Assembly: GCA_015680685.1 (NCBI GenBank) | Contig: MNCI01024017.1 | Location: forward strand, 63,147-127,146 | Direction: 5' to 3' | DNA length: 64,000 nt | Source: Gnetum montanum | Lineage: Eukaryota; Streptophyta; Gnetopsida; Gnetales; Gnetaceae | Part shown: positions 1-10,420 of the stretch, piece by piece | Numbering within the stretch: position 1 is the stretch's first letter | Layout: each line of letters starts with the position of its first letter | Notes under the pieces: generated by a model | Told to the model about the DNA's origin: nothing | Database searches by the model: none | Seen by the model: the letters and a program-made list of their open reading frames with translations, nothing else | Translations under genes and position numbers: made by a program

Positions 1-560
1 ATCCAAGGTATTTCCAACAATAGCAACAAGCTTATTACTTAAGTGGAACTCCTCCACAACCATATGAAAAATATCAATAGTGGTACCAACCATAATTATG
101 GGGAATGCCACCACCAAGGTAGTAGTACCCTTATAGGCAATCAGATCCGTACGAGTACTATGTTTGGTAACCCATCTCCCCTAGTAGTTCTGCAAGTCAT
201 ACATCGTTTCAACATCACTATTACCCTCCAGAGTACCATTGAACACACTCATCACCTACTTCAGGGGAAAACCAATATCCATATCCTTATCATCCTCTAC
301 ATTCCTCGACACATACGCCTCCACCTTCAACCCAGTTACCTCTTGCTCCATCCATGCAGGGTAAGATTCCCCCACATTCACAACAAGGAAATGCTACAAG
401 GGTTGTACACTCACAACCAGTTTTTTAGCCAAGTGGTCTAAACAATCGATCAAGGAAAAGACCTTTCTTTTGATCCATCAATCCTCTTCAACTCTCACAA
501 CCTAGTCTAGCTAAACGTCCTACATCTCCAACACCCTCATCCTCTGCATCAAATACCTTT
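1..560 (+). pseudogene. gag C-terminal tail of Ty3/gypsy element G (5' end outside window)
   Basis: A decayed stretch rich in Pro, Tyr, Gln and Ser, read on the plus strand with several stops and at least one frame change. It matches the gag tails of element C (50.6-51.2 kb) and element B (38.1-38.45 kb, minus): the same Tyr/Pro-rich segment (for example YPYRQSDPYEYYV), then a Pro-rich stretch and a basic RxRPFF-like motif before the protease. In the family this is the low-complexity region between the capsid/nucleocapsid part and the protease. In-frame TAG and TAA mostly fall where C and B have Gln. The gag core and 5' LTR of this element lie to the left of the window. The assignment rests on alignment by eye with the other copies here. 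Confidence 0.7.
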
Positions 561-1130
561 GAGTGCCCTTTAAACCAAGTGCTGCTTCAAATTTGTAGTG
601 TAATGCTAACCCATGTTGTTTCTAATTGGATCAAGGCTAGAAATATTCCTACAAAAGAACTTGATCTAGGAAGTCCACTCATCTATCTACAGATTACTAG
701 ACAAAATTCATGTAAGGCTCTTCTTGACTTTGGTTTCAAAGTTAATCTCATCTCCCATGACATGTACAAGACATGAAACCTACCACCTCTCAAGAAGAGC
801 AACATTTGTCTAGAATTAATAGATTATTTGATTACTATCCCTTTGTGATTAGTAGAGGACATTGTGATCATATCTTGTGGGTGGTCCTATCCTACTAATT
901 TTCTGGTAATCAAGGTGGGCAACTATCCATCATCATGGGAAAAGTTTGGTTAAGTATGGTTGACACACAAATGGGTATAAGGAACTTATCTTTAGAAATA
1001 TCTAAGGAGAATGAGCTAGGAAAAATTGAGAAAAAGTATATTCCATACATTGTGTACAACGATAATGGGTGCAATTGTATGCAAAATATTTGATCAATCC
1101 AAGTACAGATATTAAGGCATGCAATCAGTG
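561..1130 (+). pseudogene. Retropepsin (aspartic protease) of gypsy element G, inactivated
   Basis: Continues the polyprotein after the gag tail. The protease core is recognisable as KALLDFGFKVNLIS near 715-757, where the catalytic Asp-Ser/Thr-Gly triad reads Asp-Phe-Gly, followed by a hydrophobic flap-like stretch (CGWSYPTNFLVIKV) and a damaged copy of the IMGRPWL motif seen intact in element B. Element C has the canonical DSG at the same place. Stops at about 774 and 847 and small indels break the frame. The family's role is to cleave Gag-Pol inside virus-like particles in the cytoplasm. This copy cannot be active: the triad is changed and the frame is interrupted. Confidence 0.75.
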
Positions 1131-2160
1131 TGCTTAGGAAATTAACATTCAAAGTGTCTATACATAGTAGCCACAAAAATAAGAGGTGTACCAAGTGACT
1201 AATAGCTAATTTAGATAGTATCATACTATGCATGGAGCCAACTAAGAACCTAGCTTGTGCATATATTGAAAGCATGGACAAGATTGAACAAGTTCATTCC
1301 CAACTCTCTAATGAAGATGATGATACCTATTGGGGAGAGTTGGAAATCCCTGATCACTTCAAGCAAGAGCCTCTAGAGCTAAAAAGTTTACTAGCTGATA
1401 TGAAGTATGCATTTTTAAAGAATGTTAAATTGATCATAATTAATGCCAAGCTTTCTCCTAAACAAAAAAAAAGTTGTTAAAGGTAGTGAACAAATGGTCA
1501 ATAGCCTTTTCTTGGTCATATCTTGAGCTAACAAGAATCAATCCTAGGATATGTCAACATCACATCTACACTGACCTAGCCATGAAGCCTAGAAGGTAGT
1601 TGTAGAGGTAATTAAACACCTAATTGAAGAAAATCATCAAAGAGGAAATAGGACAACTCCTCAAGATGGGGTTTATCTATCCAATTGGGGTTAGTGAGTG
1701 GGTTAGCTCACTTGTAATTGTACTAAATAATGGTGGAAAATGACAAGTATGTATGGAATTTAGGTTGTTAAATATGGCAACATTTAAGGATCACTTTCCT
1801 TTGCCATTTGTGGATAGAGTATTGGACACCGTATCCAAGCATTGTTATTATAGCTTTTTGGATGATTATAATGGCTATAACCAAATCCAAATTGTGCCAG
1901 AGAATCAAGCCAAGACAACATTCACGAGTCCTTGGGGGACTTTTGCATATTGTAAGATGCCATTTGGTCTATGCAATGCCCCTACAACATTTTAATGCTT
2001 GGTCCTTAGTATCTTTCAATAGTAGATTAGTAGTGGTATTGAAGTCTTCAGGGATGAATTTTCCACCTATGGAAATACCTTTGAGCAAGCCTTGAACCAC
2101 CTAGAGTAAGTACTAAAGAGATGTGTAGAGACAAAATGATGTCTCAATTGGAAAAATAGC
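1131..2160 (+). pseudogene. Reverse transcriptase N-terminal part, Ty3/gypsy (Athila/Tat-like), element G
   Basis: A linker (1216-1480, including EPTKNLACAYIES) leads into the RT palm and fingers. Recognisable segments are KKIIKEEIGQLLKMGFIYP, the FRLLN...DHFPLPFVDRVL block, YSFLDDYNGYNQIQI and KMPFGLCNAPTTF, all typical of plant Ty3/gypsy RT of the Tat/Athila branch. The catalytic block that should read F-M-D-D-F reads F-R-D-E-F near 2046-2062, so the enzyme is dead. Stops (TAA at 1993, TAG TAG near 2024) interrupt it. The similarity stops at about 2160, before the RT thumb, RNase H and integrase that element C has. The following DNA is the spacer found after gag or pol in the sister elements, so RNase H and integrase were lost by deletion. 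Confidence 0.85.
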
Positions 2161-3336
2161 CAGTCCACATCATTTTCCCATCTAATCAACTCTATGGTTT
2201 TCCTTATTCTAGGAATTTGAGGTCCCTTCCATTAAAAGAAACTTTTAATCAATTGGTGACCTTAGTAGTTCTGGAATTAGGAAGGGTTCAAAGATTTGTA
2301 AAGGGTGTGACTTCAAAAAAACTTAATACTCTTTGTACTCTTCTTCTTACTTGAGTGTTGTTTTACCAACTTCTTACCATTCCATACCACCCATTGATAG
2401 GAAGTCAAATAATGTCATTTCATGGTGTGGTTCCCATTCAAAAAAATGATGGGAATTCAAAGCACACCCCTTTGACATGAATAAGTCCTTGCAGGGTATG
2501 GTTCCTATTCAAATAATAATAATAAAATAATGGGAATTAAAAGCACACCCCTTGCAGAAATAAATGGGTTATAAGCATTGGTTATGGGACTTGAAAGACA
2601 TGCACCTATGCTTGAAGGTCCCCTCTAACTAAGGTCCTCTCCCTCATACTTCCTACTTATCTTTTCTTCTCTTTATAGAATGGTGGTTGTTTTGTGAAAA
2701 CATGCGTGTTTCTCAAGTGAGTGCATTAGTCTTAGGGTGGTGATGTGAAGTCACTGAAAGTGGATGGTTTTGGTTTGGATTGAGGATGGAACTTCTTGGG
2801 ACATTTTAAACATAGAATTCCACAAGGGGCTTCTTATTACCTCAATTTGAAACTCCATTCCACCTTCCCTATCATCCATCCATGCTACCATAACTCACCT
2901 CACTACCATGTTCTATGTTATTCTCTATGTCTTGGTCCAATGTGTTGGGATTCTTAAGTAGATTCTTCCCAGTTGGTCCTTACCTTATCATGTCATTAAA
3001 CCAACTATGGGGGCCATAGACTCCTTAGTTGAGATTATGCAAGGGCAAAAAGGGCATGAGCTTGCTATGGGAAGGACCCACTTGCATATCATTTGGCTTG
3101 ATTAGTTAATGTTCCTTACCTTTGACATCACTACAATCCTATCTATTGCATATTCCATTGAGTATACTGCTTAATGCTCCTTAGCCTTTTATTTCATTCA
3201 TCCACTAAATAAAATTTTCTCATTTTTCCAAATTTATGAGCTTAAACACCCTCTTCTCATGTTTTCCTATGATTCTTGGTCTTTTAAGCTTTTATTTGAA
3301 ACCAATTTCATTCAAAAACTCTTCATATTTTGCAAG
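2161..3336 (+). other. Conserved non-coding spacer of the gypsy family (element G)
   Basis: No coding capacity. It holds blocks that recur in the same order in other copies. One is the pair of near-repeats around 2425-2560 ending in GCACACCCC; the reverse complement is seen near 36.5 kb in element B. Another is a 'gacatgcayctatgcttgaaggt'-like block at 2597-2620, matched at 61.3 kb in D. A third is 'aagggcatgagc...ggacccacttg' at 3049-3092, matched in A (about 16.06 kb), B (about 36.02 kb) and D (about 61.8 kb). Conservation of order across diverged copies suggests a role in cis (packaging, RNA structure or 3'-end formation) or common descent from a pol-less master. Which applies cannot be decided here. 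Confidence 0.55.
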
Positions 3337-3455
3337 TTTGACTAAAGTCAACATTTGACTATGATGGTCAACAGTTGCATCGTTGAGGCTCCATTGATGC
3401 AGCCACCCTCGTTGATGAGGCCTGGTCGATGCAAAGCAAAAACCCTATATATACT
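3337..3455 (+). promoter_or_regulatory. Internal promoter upstream of ORF2: four W-boxes, TTGATG array, TATA box
   Basis: Four TTGACY W-box cores lie within 34 bp: 3338 (+), 3346-3351 (-), 3355 (+) and 3366-3371 (-). They are followed by an array of TTGATG/TCGATG-type motifs (3378-3432) and a consensus TATA box, TATATATA at 3446-3453. The start of the array, TGATGGTCAAC at 3362, resembles the first bases of element C's LTR at 47681, and the motif array resembles that LTR's U3. W-boxes are the known binding sites of WRKY stress regulators. Function is inferred from sequence only. Confidence 0.55.
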
Positions 3456-3923
3456 ATTGAACACTTTTCAATTTTCTTTTGCCATTTTCTCATAACACAT
3501 AGAGAATTTTTGAAAATTTTCAATGTCCAAAACCTTCTAGAGCTCATAACCTCCCAAATTTTTGTCCAAATCACTTCATTTTTTGATCCTACTCTTACAA
3601 AAGGTAAGATATTTATTTTGGATGCCACAAACCTTAAGGTTTTGAATGAAAAAATCAATGAAATTTTTTGGAAATTTTCCTAACTCCCTCAAAGGTTAAT
3701 AACATTAACCATATATAAACATCAACTTTTTCACAAGTTAATCCTTCCAACAACATTTGCAATGATTTATTAATGGTAATACATAAATAAATGACAATTG
3801 GATTAATTAAATCAGCCATAATCATAACTTAGCCAAATTGTAACTATCCTTAAGAGATCAGGTATCCCAATTGTTCTAAGGTTACACAATGATTGCTAAT
3901 CCATGGTCTCATTGTGATTATAG
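3456..3923 (+). other. Putative ORF2 5' leader with intron (3604-3923), element G
   Basis: AT-rich leader between the internal TATA box and the ORF2 start. It contains a near-perfect plant 5' splice donor, AAG|GTAAGAT, with GT at 3604-3605. It ends in TGATTATAG directly abutting the ORF2 ATG at 3924, giving a predicted 320-nt intron. The acceptor end is conserved in A (minus, just upstream of 15672) and D (62701-62709). RNA data would be needed to show splicing. Confidence 0.45.
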
Positions 3924-6620
3924 ATGGCACCAAAATATAAATGCCTATAGGAAGGAGAAACCTTGCAACCATGGGAGAAGTGGCCCAAAGCTAGAAGGGG
4001 CCAACGAGAACAAGGCCAAGAACTTCTAGAGGTGACCTATGCAATGGGAGCTCTTTGTGAGGAGCCCAAAGTGGAATTTGTCTGATAGATTCCAAAAGAA
4101 GAAGTGTTGACTAAATAATCACAATGAGGAGAATTGCTTGGTCTTACACCAAGGCTTGAGGTCACTTTGACTCAAGCCTACCTTGATATTATCAAGTCTT
4201 AAGAGATTCAACAATCCATTCTTCAAGAGATCAACTTTAGGTCATTTTTTGGGAAAAGCTCCAAAGGATGTCAAGATTCAATTGCAAACTTCTCCCGTGT
4301 GGCCAGTCATCACATCTAGTGGGAAGTGGTACATGGAAGAGACATACCTCTTCTAGAAAAATTAAAGGCTAGGATCCATAGTCAAGATCAAAGACATTCA
4401 AGTGTCCTATTTAGCAGAAGCTATTACATAGGCACTTGGGTTGGCTAACACTAGAACATAGCTAGCAAAATTATCCACGCAAGGTAACCTTGAGAACAAG
4501 AAGGAGTGGACCTAGCAATGCTACAAGGTGGATCATAAGGAGTATAGTGCACTCACATTAGTAGAGCTAATTTATTTCAAAATATTATCCCATCACCTTA
4601 ATCCAACAGTGAGGCCAAGCAAGGTGATTACCTTCTTCATGAGAGCATGCATCGCTCTAAGTAGGAAGTTCCCCATTAACCTTCCACAACTACTATACTT
4701 GGAGATTGAGAAGCATTTCAAAGAAAATGAATGTGGAAGGAAGACCCTATACTTTCCATGCCTTATATGAAAACTTTGTAAGGGGGTAGGAATTATTTTC
4801 TACTCCAATGACACACTCAAGCATACTCCTTTGGCTTCATGGTTTGAGATCATGAAAGAGAAGATGCCATTGATAACTCAATTAGAAGAGTAGTCACCAC
4901 CACCACCCACTTAGGAAACAATGTCAAAGGCTTGCACAGACATTGAGCATCTGCAAAAAATTTGAGAGTAACACTTGAAAGAATAAGAGCAAAAAGCAAG
5001 AATGAGTGGGGCAGATCCATTTGTGTATCGACTAGTGATGAGTCACCTTAGTGAGATGGCCTGAATAGTTAGCTAGATAGATAGGTGTGGTTCAATCTTC
5101 TCTGCCCAATGAATGCAACTATTTGCAAGGTCAGATCCCAAAGCTTGGGAGGTGACAGTGTTGTTATTGCAACATCATCTATTCTTAGAAATCTCTGGGA
5201 ATGCTAGCACTTTCTCAGTGTGGTTGGAGGAAGGCAAAGGGGCAACTGTCTTGGTGATGCAACACTAAGGGCAAGAGACATTGGTTGAAGTGGTTATGTT
5301 GCAAAAGCATTGAATGCACCTATGGCATTTGTAAAATATGTATTTACAATTTAAATGGTCAATGGAAAGTTAAATGCAGCCCAACATGAAAAGCTGCTGG
5401 AACGACTAGTAGGAATCAAGCAACTAACTCTAGAAATCTTTGATCTTTTAGAAAACATCATTATGACCCAATTGGAGCTACTAAATACAAGGGGTAGATC
5501 TATTATTTTGGAGGGGAAACTAGAAACAACTCAAGAGAAAAATCAATGCTTGGCCATGGAGGTTGCCAAACTTCATGCCTGACTTGTAGATCCTACAATC
5601 CTCAGCCCAACAATGACAAAAGATGAAGCTATAAAAAAGCTTTAAGAATGATCTCAAAAGGCTAAGGAGGAGGTACTAATGACCATATTTAAATAGTTTG
5701 TAGTTGAGGTTGAAACCTACTTAATCTAGAAGGACTTGAATCAAATGCACCAGGAGAATGAAACATTAACCACACAGAATTATCACCTAAGAAATGTTGA
5801 TGCTCAAAAGGATAAAATGTAAGAACTTATTCATCAATAGTAGGAGTAGCTTACTAGGGTAAACACTAAACTAAGAAAATTGGCTACAGAAAATTGCAAT
5901 CTATCAGTGGAGGAGGTATGCACTTTGTGTTAGAAGTCTACCATCAAGATCGCCACCTAGAAGAATGAAGCCCTCAAATTTGAGAAAGTGAAGAATCACT
6001 ACAAGGAAAAGGTTGGTTTGCAAAAAGAAATTAATGAGAAACACATCCAAATGGCAAAGGAAAAAATGACTAAAGCCCTCTAACAACTCCAATAAGGAAG
6101 AGAAGTGTGGCAACCCATCATTGATGGGATTGATGCCTATGACAAAGTAGAGATATGCTTAAAGGAGTTGAAAATCAAGGAGATGAAAGGGTATATGGAG
6201 TTAGCCAATCTTTGTTATGCAAACTTGGTAATGCTGACTACCAGATGGTTATTTTCAGAATTAGAGAAACAAGTGGCTAGCTCATATTTTCTATATAAGG
6301 CTGAGGTCAAACACCATAAAGACACCAAGCAAAAGCTTAAGACTGCTAACGTTGAACTCAAAGTTCTCAAAGGATGATTCAGAGATCAACAATCTATCAC
6401 TGAGAACCTAGCTAGATGGATGAATGACAACCAAGAGTTGATGAACATAGTTAGGATTTTCGACATTGAATGCAAATAGTTCATTACCTAGTTTGTTAAT
6501 GTAAAGGAGTTATTTTTAGCAATCCCATGTCCTTGGGATGTACCCTATGTTCATGCAATCTCATTGGTGCTCAATTCTCTATGTTATGATGCTAAATATT
6601 TGGTATTTGAGGGGGAAAAC
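3924..6620 (+). pseudogene. ORF2 of element G: plant-transposon-protein-like domain plus long coiled coil
   Basis: Starts at the ATG after the conserved acceptor (MAPKYK; copy A starts MVPK, copy D MALK). Residues about 95-270 form a globular domain seen in A and D: a GKWYMEE block (about 4320), a central ALTLVELIYFKILSHHLNP block (4549-4605) and a LYFPCLI block (4747-4767). Its layout resembles the Pfam family described as putative plant transposon protein (PF20167); I infer this and have not searched it. From about 5355 to 6480 the frame is dominated by Lys/Glu/Leu heptad-like sequence (for example KLETTQEKNQCLAMEVAKL; INEKHIQMAKEKMTKAL at 6028-6078), a predicted long coiled coil. It ends with a conserved PCPWDVP motif near 6525. 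About twenty stops, many TAG/TAA at Gln positions, and one frameshift near 4250 show it is dead. Its location downstream of pol matches the env-like position of Athila/Tat elements, but no signal peptide or membrane segment is visible. Confidence 0.6.
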
Positions 6621-7230
6621 ATCAAAACTCATCTTGTGATGGATGCCATGTGCCAAATTCCAATTTACATTACCATATGTATATGAGACAATGTGTTTCT
6701 ACCATTGGTGCACATGGATAATGGAGCCAAAACCAATTTCATATCATCAATAGTCATTGAGCATCTTAACCTCAAAACATAGGTCATGTACTACACCTAC
6801 AGCTCCTCTTTGGTTTCATTTAGTGGCACTAAAGTAGAAATCCTAGGAACAATAAAATCACCTTTCTCTATAGGGAATACAATTATGTTTGATTTTGTAT
6901 TTGTTGTTATTAAAGACTCATGAGGAACTCATGCTATTCTAAGATGATCTTGGTTAGTGTATAATCATGCTATTGCATCACCCTTTCATTAAGAAATACA
7001 CTTGCCTTTTAAAGATAAAAAAATAGTCTTGTGTACTAATGTCAAAATCCTAGCTATTTCAAGATTAGATGTATTGGAAGGTAAAGACTCTAATGCAACC
7101 ATTCCTTAGTCATTTAGTATCTATAAATTTGCAAATCTAGGAATTTATGAGGTAGAAATTGTTGAATCCATAAAGGACATGAAGGCTTCAACTAATTCTA
7201 ATGCTAGAAAATTCATCACTAAGACATCAT
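6621..7230 (+). pseudogene. Second retropepsin-like segment downstream of ORF2
   Basis: Read on the plus strand with few stops. It contains LVHMDNGAKTNFISS (about 6700-6744), where retropepsins have Asp-Ser/Thr/Gly-Gly-Ala; then SFSGTKVEILGTIKSPFSIG, matching the flap region of plant Tat-type proteases; then an AILRxSWL block where AILGRPWL is expected, and an AIASPFH.EIHLPF C-terminal strand. The combination is characteristic of aspartic proteases from another plant Ty3/gypsy lineage and differs from G's own protease at 561-1130. It may be the C-terminus of ORF2, or part of an unrelated element joined here. In copy A the ORF2 similarity ends at the PCPW motif and an LTR follows, which favours a junction. 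Stops and lost Gly residues mean it is inactive. Confidence 0.55.
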
Positions 7231-8160
7231 AGTCTTAAATATTTCTTCTATCTTTACCATTTTATCTTTGTTTATCTTTTATATTTGTATTTGTTTCTTT
7301 ATATGACATTAGTTTTATCTTTCTTACATTAGTTCAATTATTTCATATTTTTATTTCCAATCATGTCTCCTATTTAGTACAATCTTGATTATTCTTTCAT
7401 TTTATTAATTGCTTTTTCCTCTATTACATTTTATCATGTGGTTTTCATAGTATTTTCTCCATTCATACTTTAGAAAAAAACCTGAAAAACCATAAAAATA
7501 GAAAGCTAAAAATGGTAAATACTTGAAAACTCAAAATTCATAAAAACATATTTCCTTGTACCATAGTTCTCAATCTCCAAAGAATTCATACAAACACAAA
7601 CACATCATCATGTAAAAATGTCAAACATATCAACAAAAAATAGCCCATCATTTCTTTTTTATCCTTTTCCTATAAGCACTACCTCTTTTGTTCTTATGGG
7701 TTTTCCATCTCTCTTTTCTCTTTCTTTTCACTATTATTTATAATTATTCCCAATACTTATGAGTAGTCTATCCCTTGATCAGTTTCAAGCCTAACTACCA
7801 TCATCATGCTTATCCTTAAGCCATTACCAATCTAACCATCATTCTTAGCATCATATTTATGACCGGATGGATGCACATTATTATCCATAGCAGCATCATC
7901 TACCATCAAGTAATAACTGTGCCTCACTTCATTTTAAAAATGGATTCTTCATTGGTAGAAAAATGAAAGATCAAGCATCATCAATTTTTTTCTAAATTTT
8001 CTTCCATCTCATCTATATTTTATTACATTATTTTTGCACCCCCCTCTCTATTTCATATTCTACTATTTCTCTAGTTATTTTCTTCATAGTTCACTATGCT
8101 ATCTATTCCATTCTACTTTATGTGCTTATCACAACTAGTAAGATTGCAAAGTGGCTGAAT
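7231..8160. other. AT-rich non-coding stretch
   Basis: Pyrimidine-rich low-complexity sequence with an A-rich patch (7470-7620). No frame shows a recognisable domain. It may be the 3' untranslated part of whatever element the retropepsin at 6.6-7.2 kb belongs to; nothing decides this. Confidence 0.4.
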
Positions 8161-8345
8161 ATCTCATTACTTCATGTGAGGGTATGATTAAATATATTAA
8201 TGAGTGGAATAGGTAGGGGTTACTTTAATATATATATATATATATAGATGATATCGTTTTCATCTATATAATGTGTAGGATTTAGCCATGCCCCTCTTTT
8301 GTGGCACAACATTGTCCTCATGATAGTTATATGGACGATATCTTC
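8161..8345. repeat. Diverged direct repeat, left copy
   Basis: Shares ordered anchor blocks (GAGTGGAATAG, ATTTAGCCA, TCCTCATGA, GGTATCCT-like) with 9836-10020. The two copies flank the candidate LTR at 8.5-9.67 kb, so this may be an old duplication, or remnants of terminal repeats. Similarity is patchy by eye. Confidence 0.4.
8227..8246. repeat. (TA)n microsatellite
   Basis: About ten TA dinucleotide units inside the left copy of the 8.16/9.84-kb direct repeat; the right copy lacks it. Confidence 0.9.
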
Positions 8346-8509
8346 TTCTCTCTCTCTTTTTCTATTTTTGCATGCTCTAATATCTACTTTTGTGTACTAT
8401 ATTTCTTTCTTCTTTCTCTCATTCCATCTTCTCAACTATATCCATTACTTGCTATATTCAACATTAGTGAGGCCGAACGCATGTCTCTTCCTTAATGCAG
8501 TGAGGGAAT

Positions 8510-9670
8510 GTTAAGTGTAGAGTGATGTAAGGAGTGTAAAGCCTACATATGAGTGAGGTAAGGAAGAAATTTTCCTTGTTGACCTTTTGGTATGTCAAAA
8601 TCTTAGATAATGAAAAATGTGGAAAATTTTCTTGTAAGATCTTATAGGACTATGAAGAGAAAAACAAGAGTATGAAGCTTGGAATAAGAGCTTAGATGGT
8701 ATCAAGAAGAGATAATGACAATGAGTAAGTTAAGATTAATATGGGAGTTGAGTTGTCAATCTGAAATAACAAAACTTTCAACTAGAAAAAAAAAAGATGA
8801 AAGATGATAAGAATGCATGAAGTCAAAATAAGATGTTCTGGTATCTACCTAGACATCCCAAAAGATCAACAAATGTCCCAAAGGTCAAAGATTAGTCTTA
8901 GGCTAGACATTCCATAGAAATAGTAGACATCCCAATTGCTATTGAGACATCCTAGCTATGACGTCCCAAGTGAAATGTTCTAACTTCATAGAGATGTCCT
9001 AAGCTCGAATGGGACATCCCAACTAGCCATTTCCTAGCTATTTCATGAATCCTAATGGTTATTTGATAAGGACATAGGCTATAAACAAAACATTATATTG
9101 GTGAAAAAGATAAGCACTATTCATAAAAATATTCCTTCATTGAATACATCTTGTGAATTATTTTGTTCTTCATTTCTCCATCATTTGTGAATTATTTTAT
9201 GTGAGAGCCTAAGTGTATGGAATTTTTAAAGCATATTTACATTCTCTTCTTGATTTTTTTCTTCCTTTGTAATCCCTATGGGATTAATGTGCTTCTTGTG
9301 AGAAGGCATCCTTAAGCTTATTGGGCCCTTATGGGGTTGAGTATATTTCTTAAGAAAAACAACTTTATGTAGAACTCATGTCATTGTAAAGGTTGTGGAT
9401 CCTTGAAATCACATTTTGAGGTTGTTGGGACCTTACAAGTTTGAGTGTGTTTCGTACAAGAAAACACTCTATGTGGAGTTCAAACTTCATAAAGGTTGTG
9501 ATGCCCTTTAAATCACATTTTTAAAGGAACAAAGTCTTAAGGTGTGTAAGAAGTCTACCCTTTGAGTATGGAACTACACAGGTTAGGGAACCATGTAAAT
9601 TTGTATGCAGTTCTGGTTGTCTTGGTTGTTTGAATTTGGGAAACTTATTCAACCCCCCTTCTAAGTTCTT
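8510..9670 (+). mobile_element. Probable solo LTR (Copia-like) with GACATCC array and TATA box
   Basis: Begins TGTTAAGTGTAG and ends in a stretch typical of plant Copia LTR 3' ends (TTATTCAACCCCCCTTC then TTGGTCCTCA). Between 8848 and 9035 the motif (A)GACATCCC and variants recur about ten times in both orientations. A TATA-like TATAAACA follows at 9080-9087, then a U/R-like region with repeated 'ggttgtg' blocks. No matching partner LTR, PBS or coding region adjoins it, and I could not find a clean target-site duplication, so the exact ends are uncertain. Confidence 0.45.
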
Positions 9671-9835
9671 GGTCCTCATCCCTTATTTCTTTACCCAATT
9701 TTATTGTTTTCTCAATTTTAAAAGTCTATTTTTCATCTCCCCTGTCACTTATCTTGTCTTCCTTCTAACTCCCTTTCCTACCTCATTCCCTTTCCTCTCA
9801 TTAGGACATTTAGTAAAAATTGAGTGATTTTTTTT

Positions 9836-10080
9836 TTCTGATAAGGGTATGTTAAAAGCATGAGTGGAATAGAGTGTAAGTATCATAAATGACATTCTTT
9901 AGACCACATTAAGTGTCAAATTTAGCCACACCTTTCTCTATTATGTAGTACCATCCTCATGACTATTGTATTGGTGGTATCCTAATAGTTTTCCCTCTCT
10001 TACTTCATTCTTCATACTTTTTCTCTTTTGTAGATATAATAGTTCAAAATCCAACCTCTTCTTGATGGATTCCCTTTCAA
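9836..10080. repeat. Diverged direct repeat, right copy
   Basis: Partner of the repeat at 8161-8345, carrying the same anchor blocks in order. The stretch 9671-9835 between the candidate LTR and this copy holds no gene. Confidence 0.4.
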
Positions 10081-10244
10081 CATCTTAGCAACATCCATCA
10101 ATAAGGGGTAATGTTGTACCCACTTTGGCGTTTCCTACATAAGTCAAAGACTTTAGTCTTCCTTTCTACATGTAATTCTCCTATCTAGAATTTTGTAGAA
10201 TTTCTTAATGGATCCCAATGCATATTTCTCTTATGACCTATGCA

Positions 10245-10420
10245 TTTCCATGTGATCTATGTGTTTTAAATTTTGGTAATTTGTTGTTTTTTTTCTTTTG
10301 TGATTAATGCATTTCTCATTTTGGCAATTTTCCATTTTCATGTGATCTATAGGTTTCCCCTTTTTGGTAATTTTGCCATTCCTAAACAATCCATGTGTTT
10401 CAAATTTTGGCAATTTGTCA
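10245..10420. repeat. Short degenerate tandem repeat
   Basis: Three diverged units of the phrase 'catgtgatctatgtgttt' followed by 'aaattttggtaatttg' occur near 10248, 10339 and 10386. The minus-strand reading frame across this region is a by-product of the repeat, not a gene. Confidence 0.5.

Noticed and set aside
4528-6377. ORF2 as a host plant gene captured recently
   Set aside because: It recurs in four elements with different ages and is bounded by element-specific spacer and LTR sequences, so it belongs to the retrotransposon family. No host-like exon-intron structure apart from the leader is seen.
8299-8514. Small hydrophobic membrane protein
   Set aside because: Pyrimidine-rich low-complexity DNA gives Phe/Leu/Ser-rich frames in any phase; no support from neighbours.
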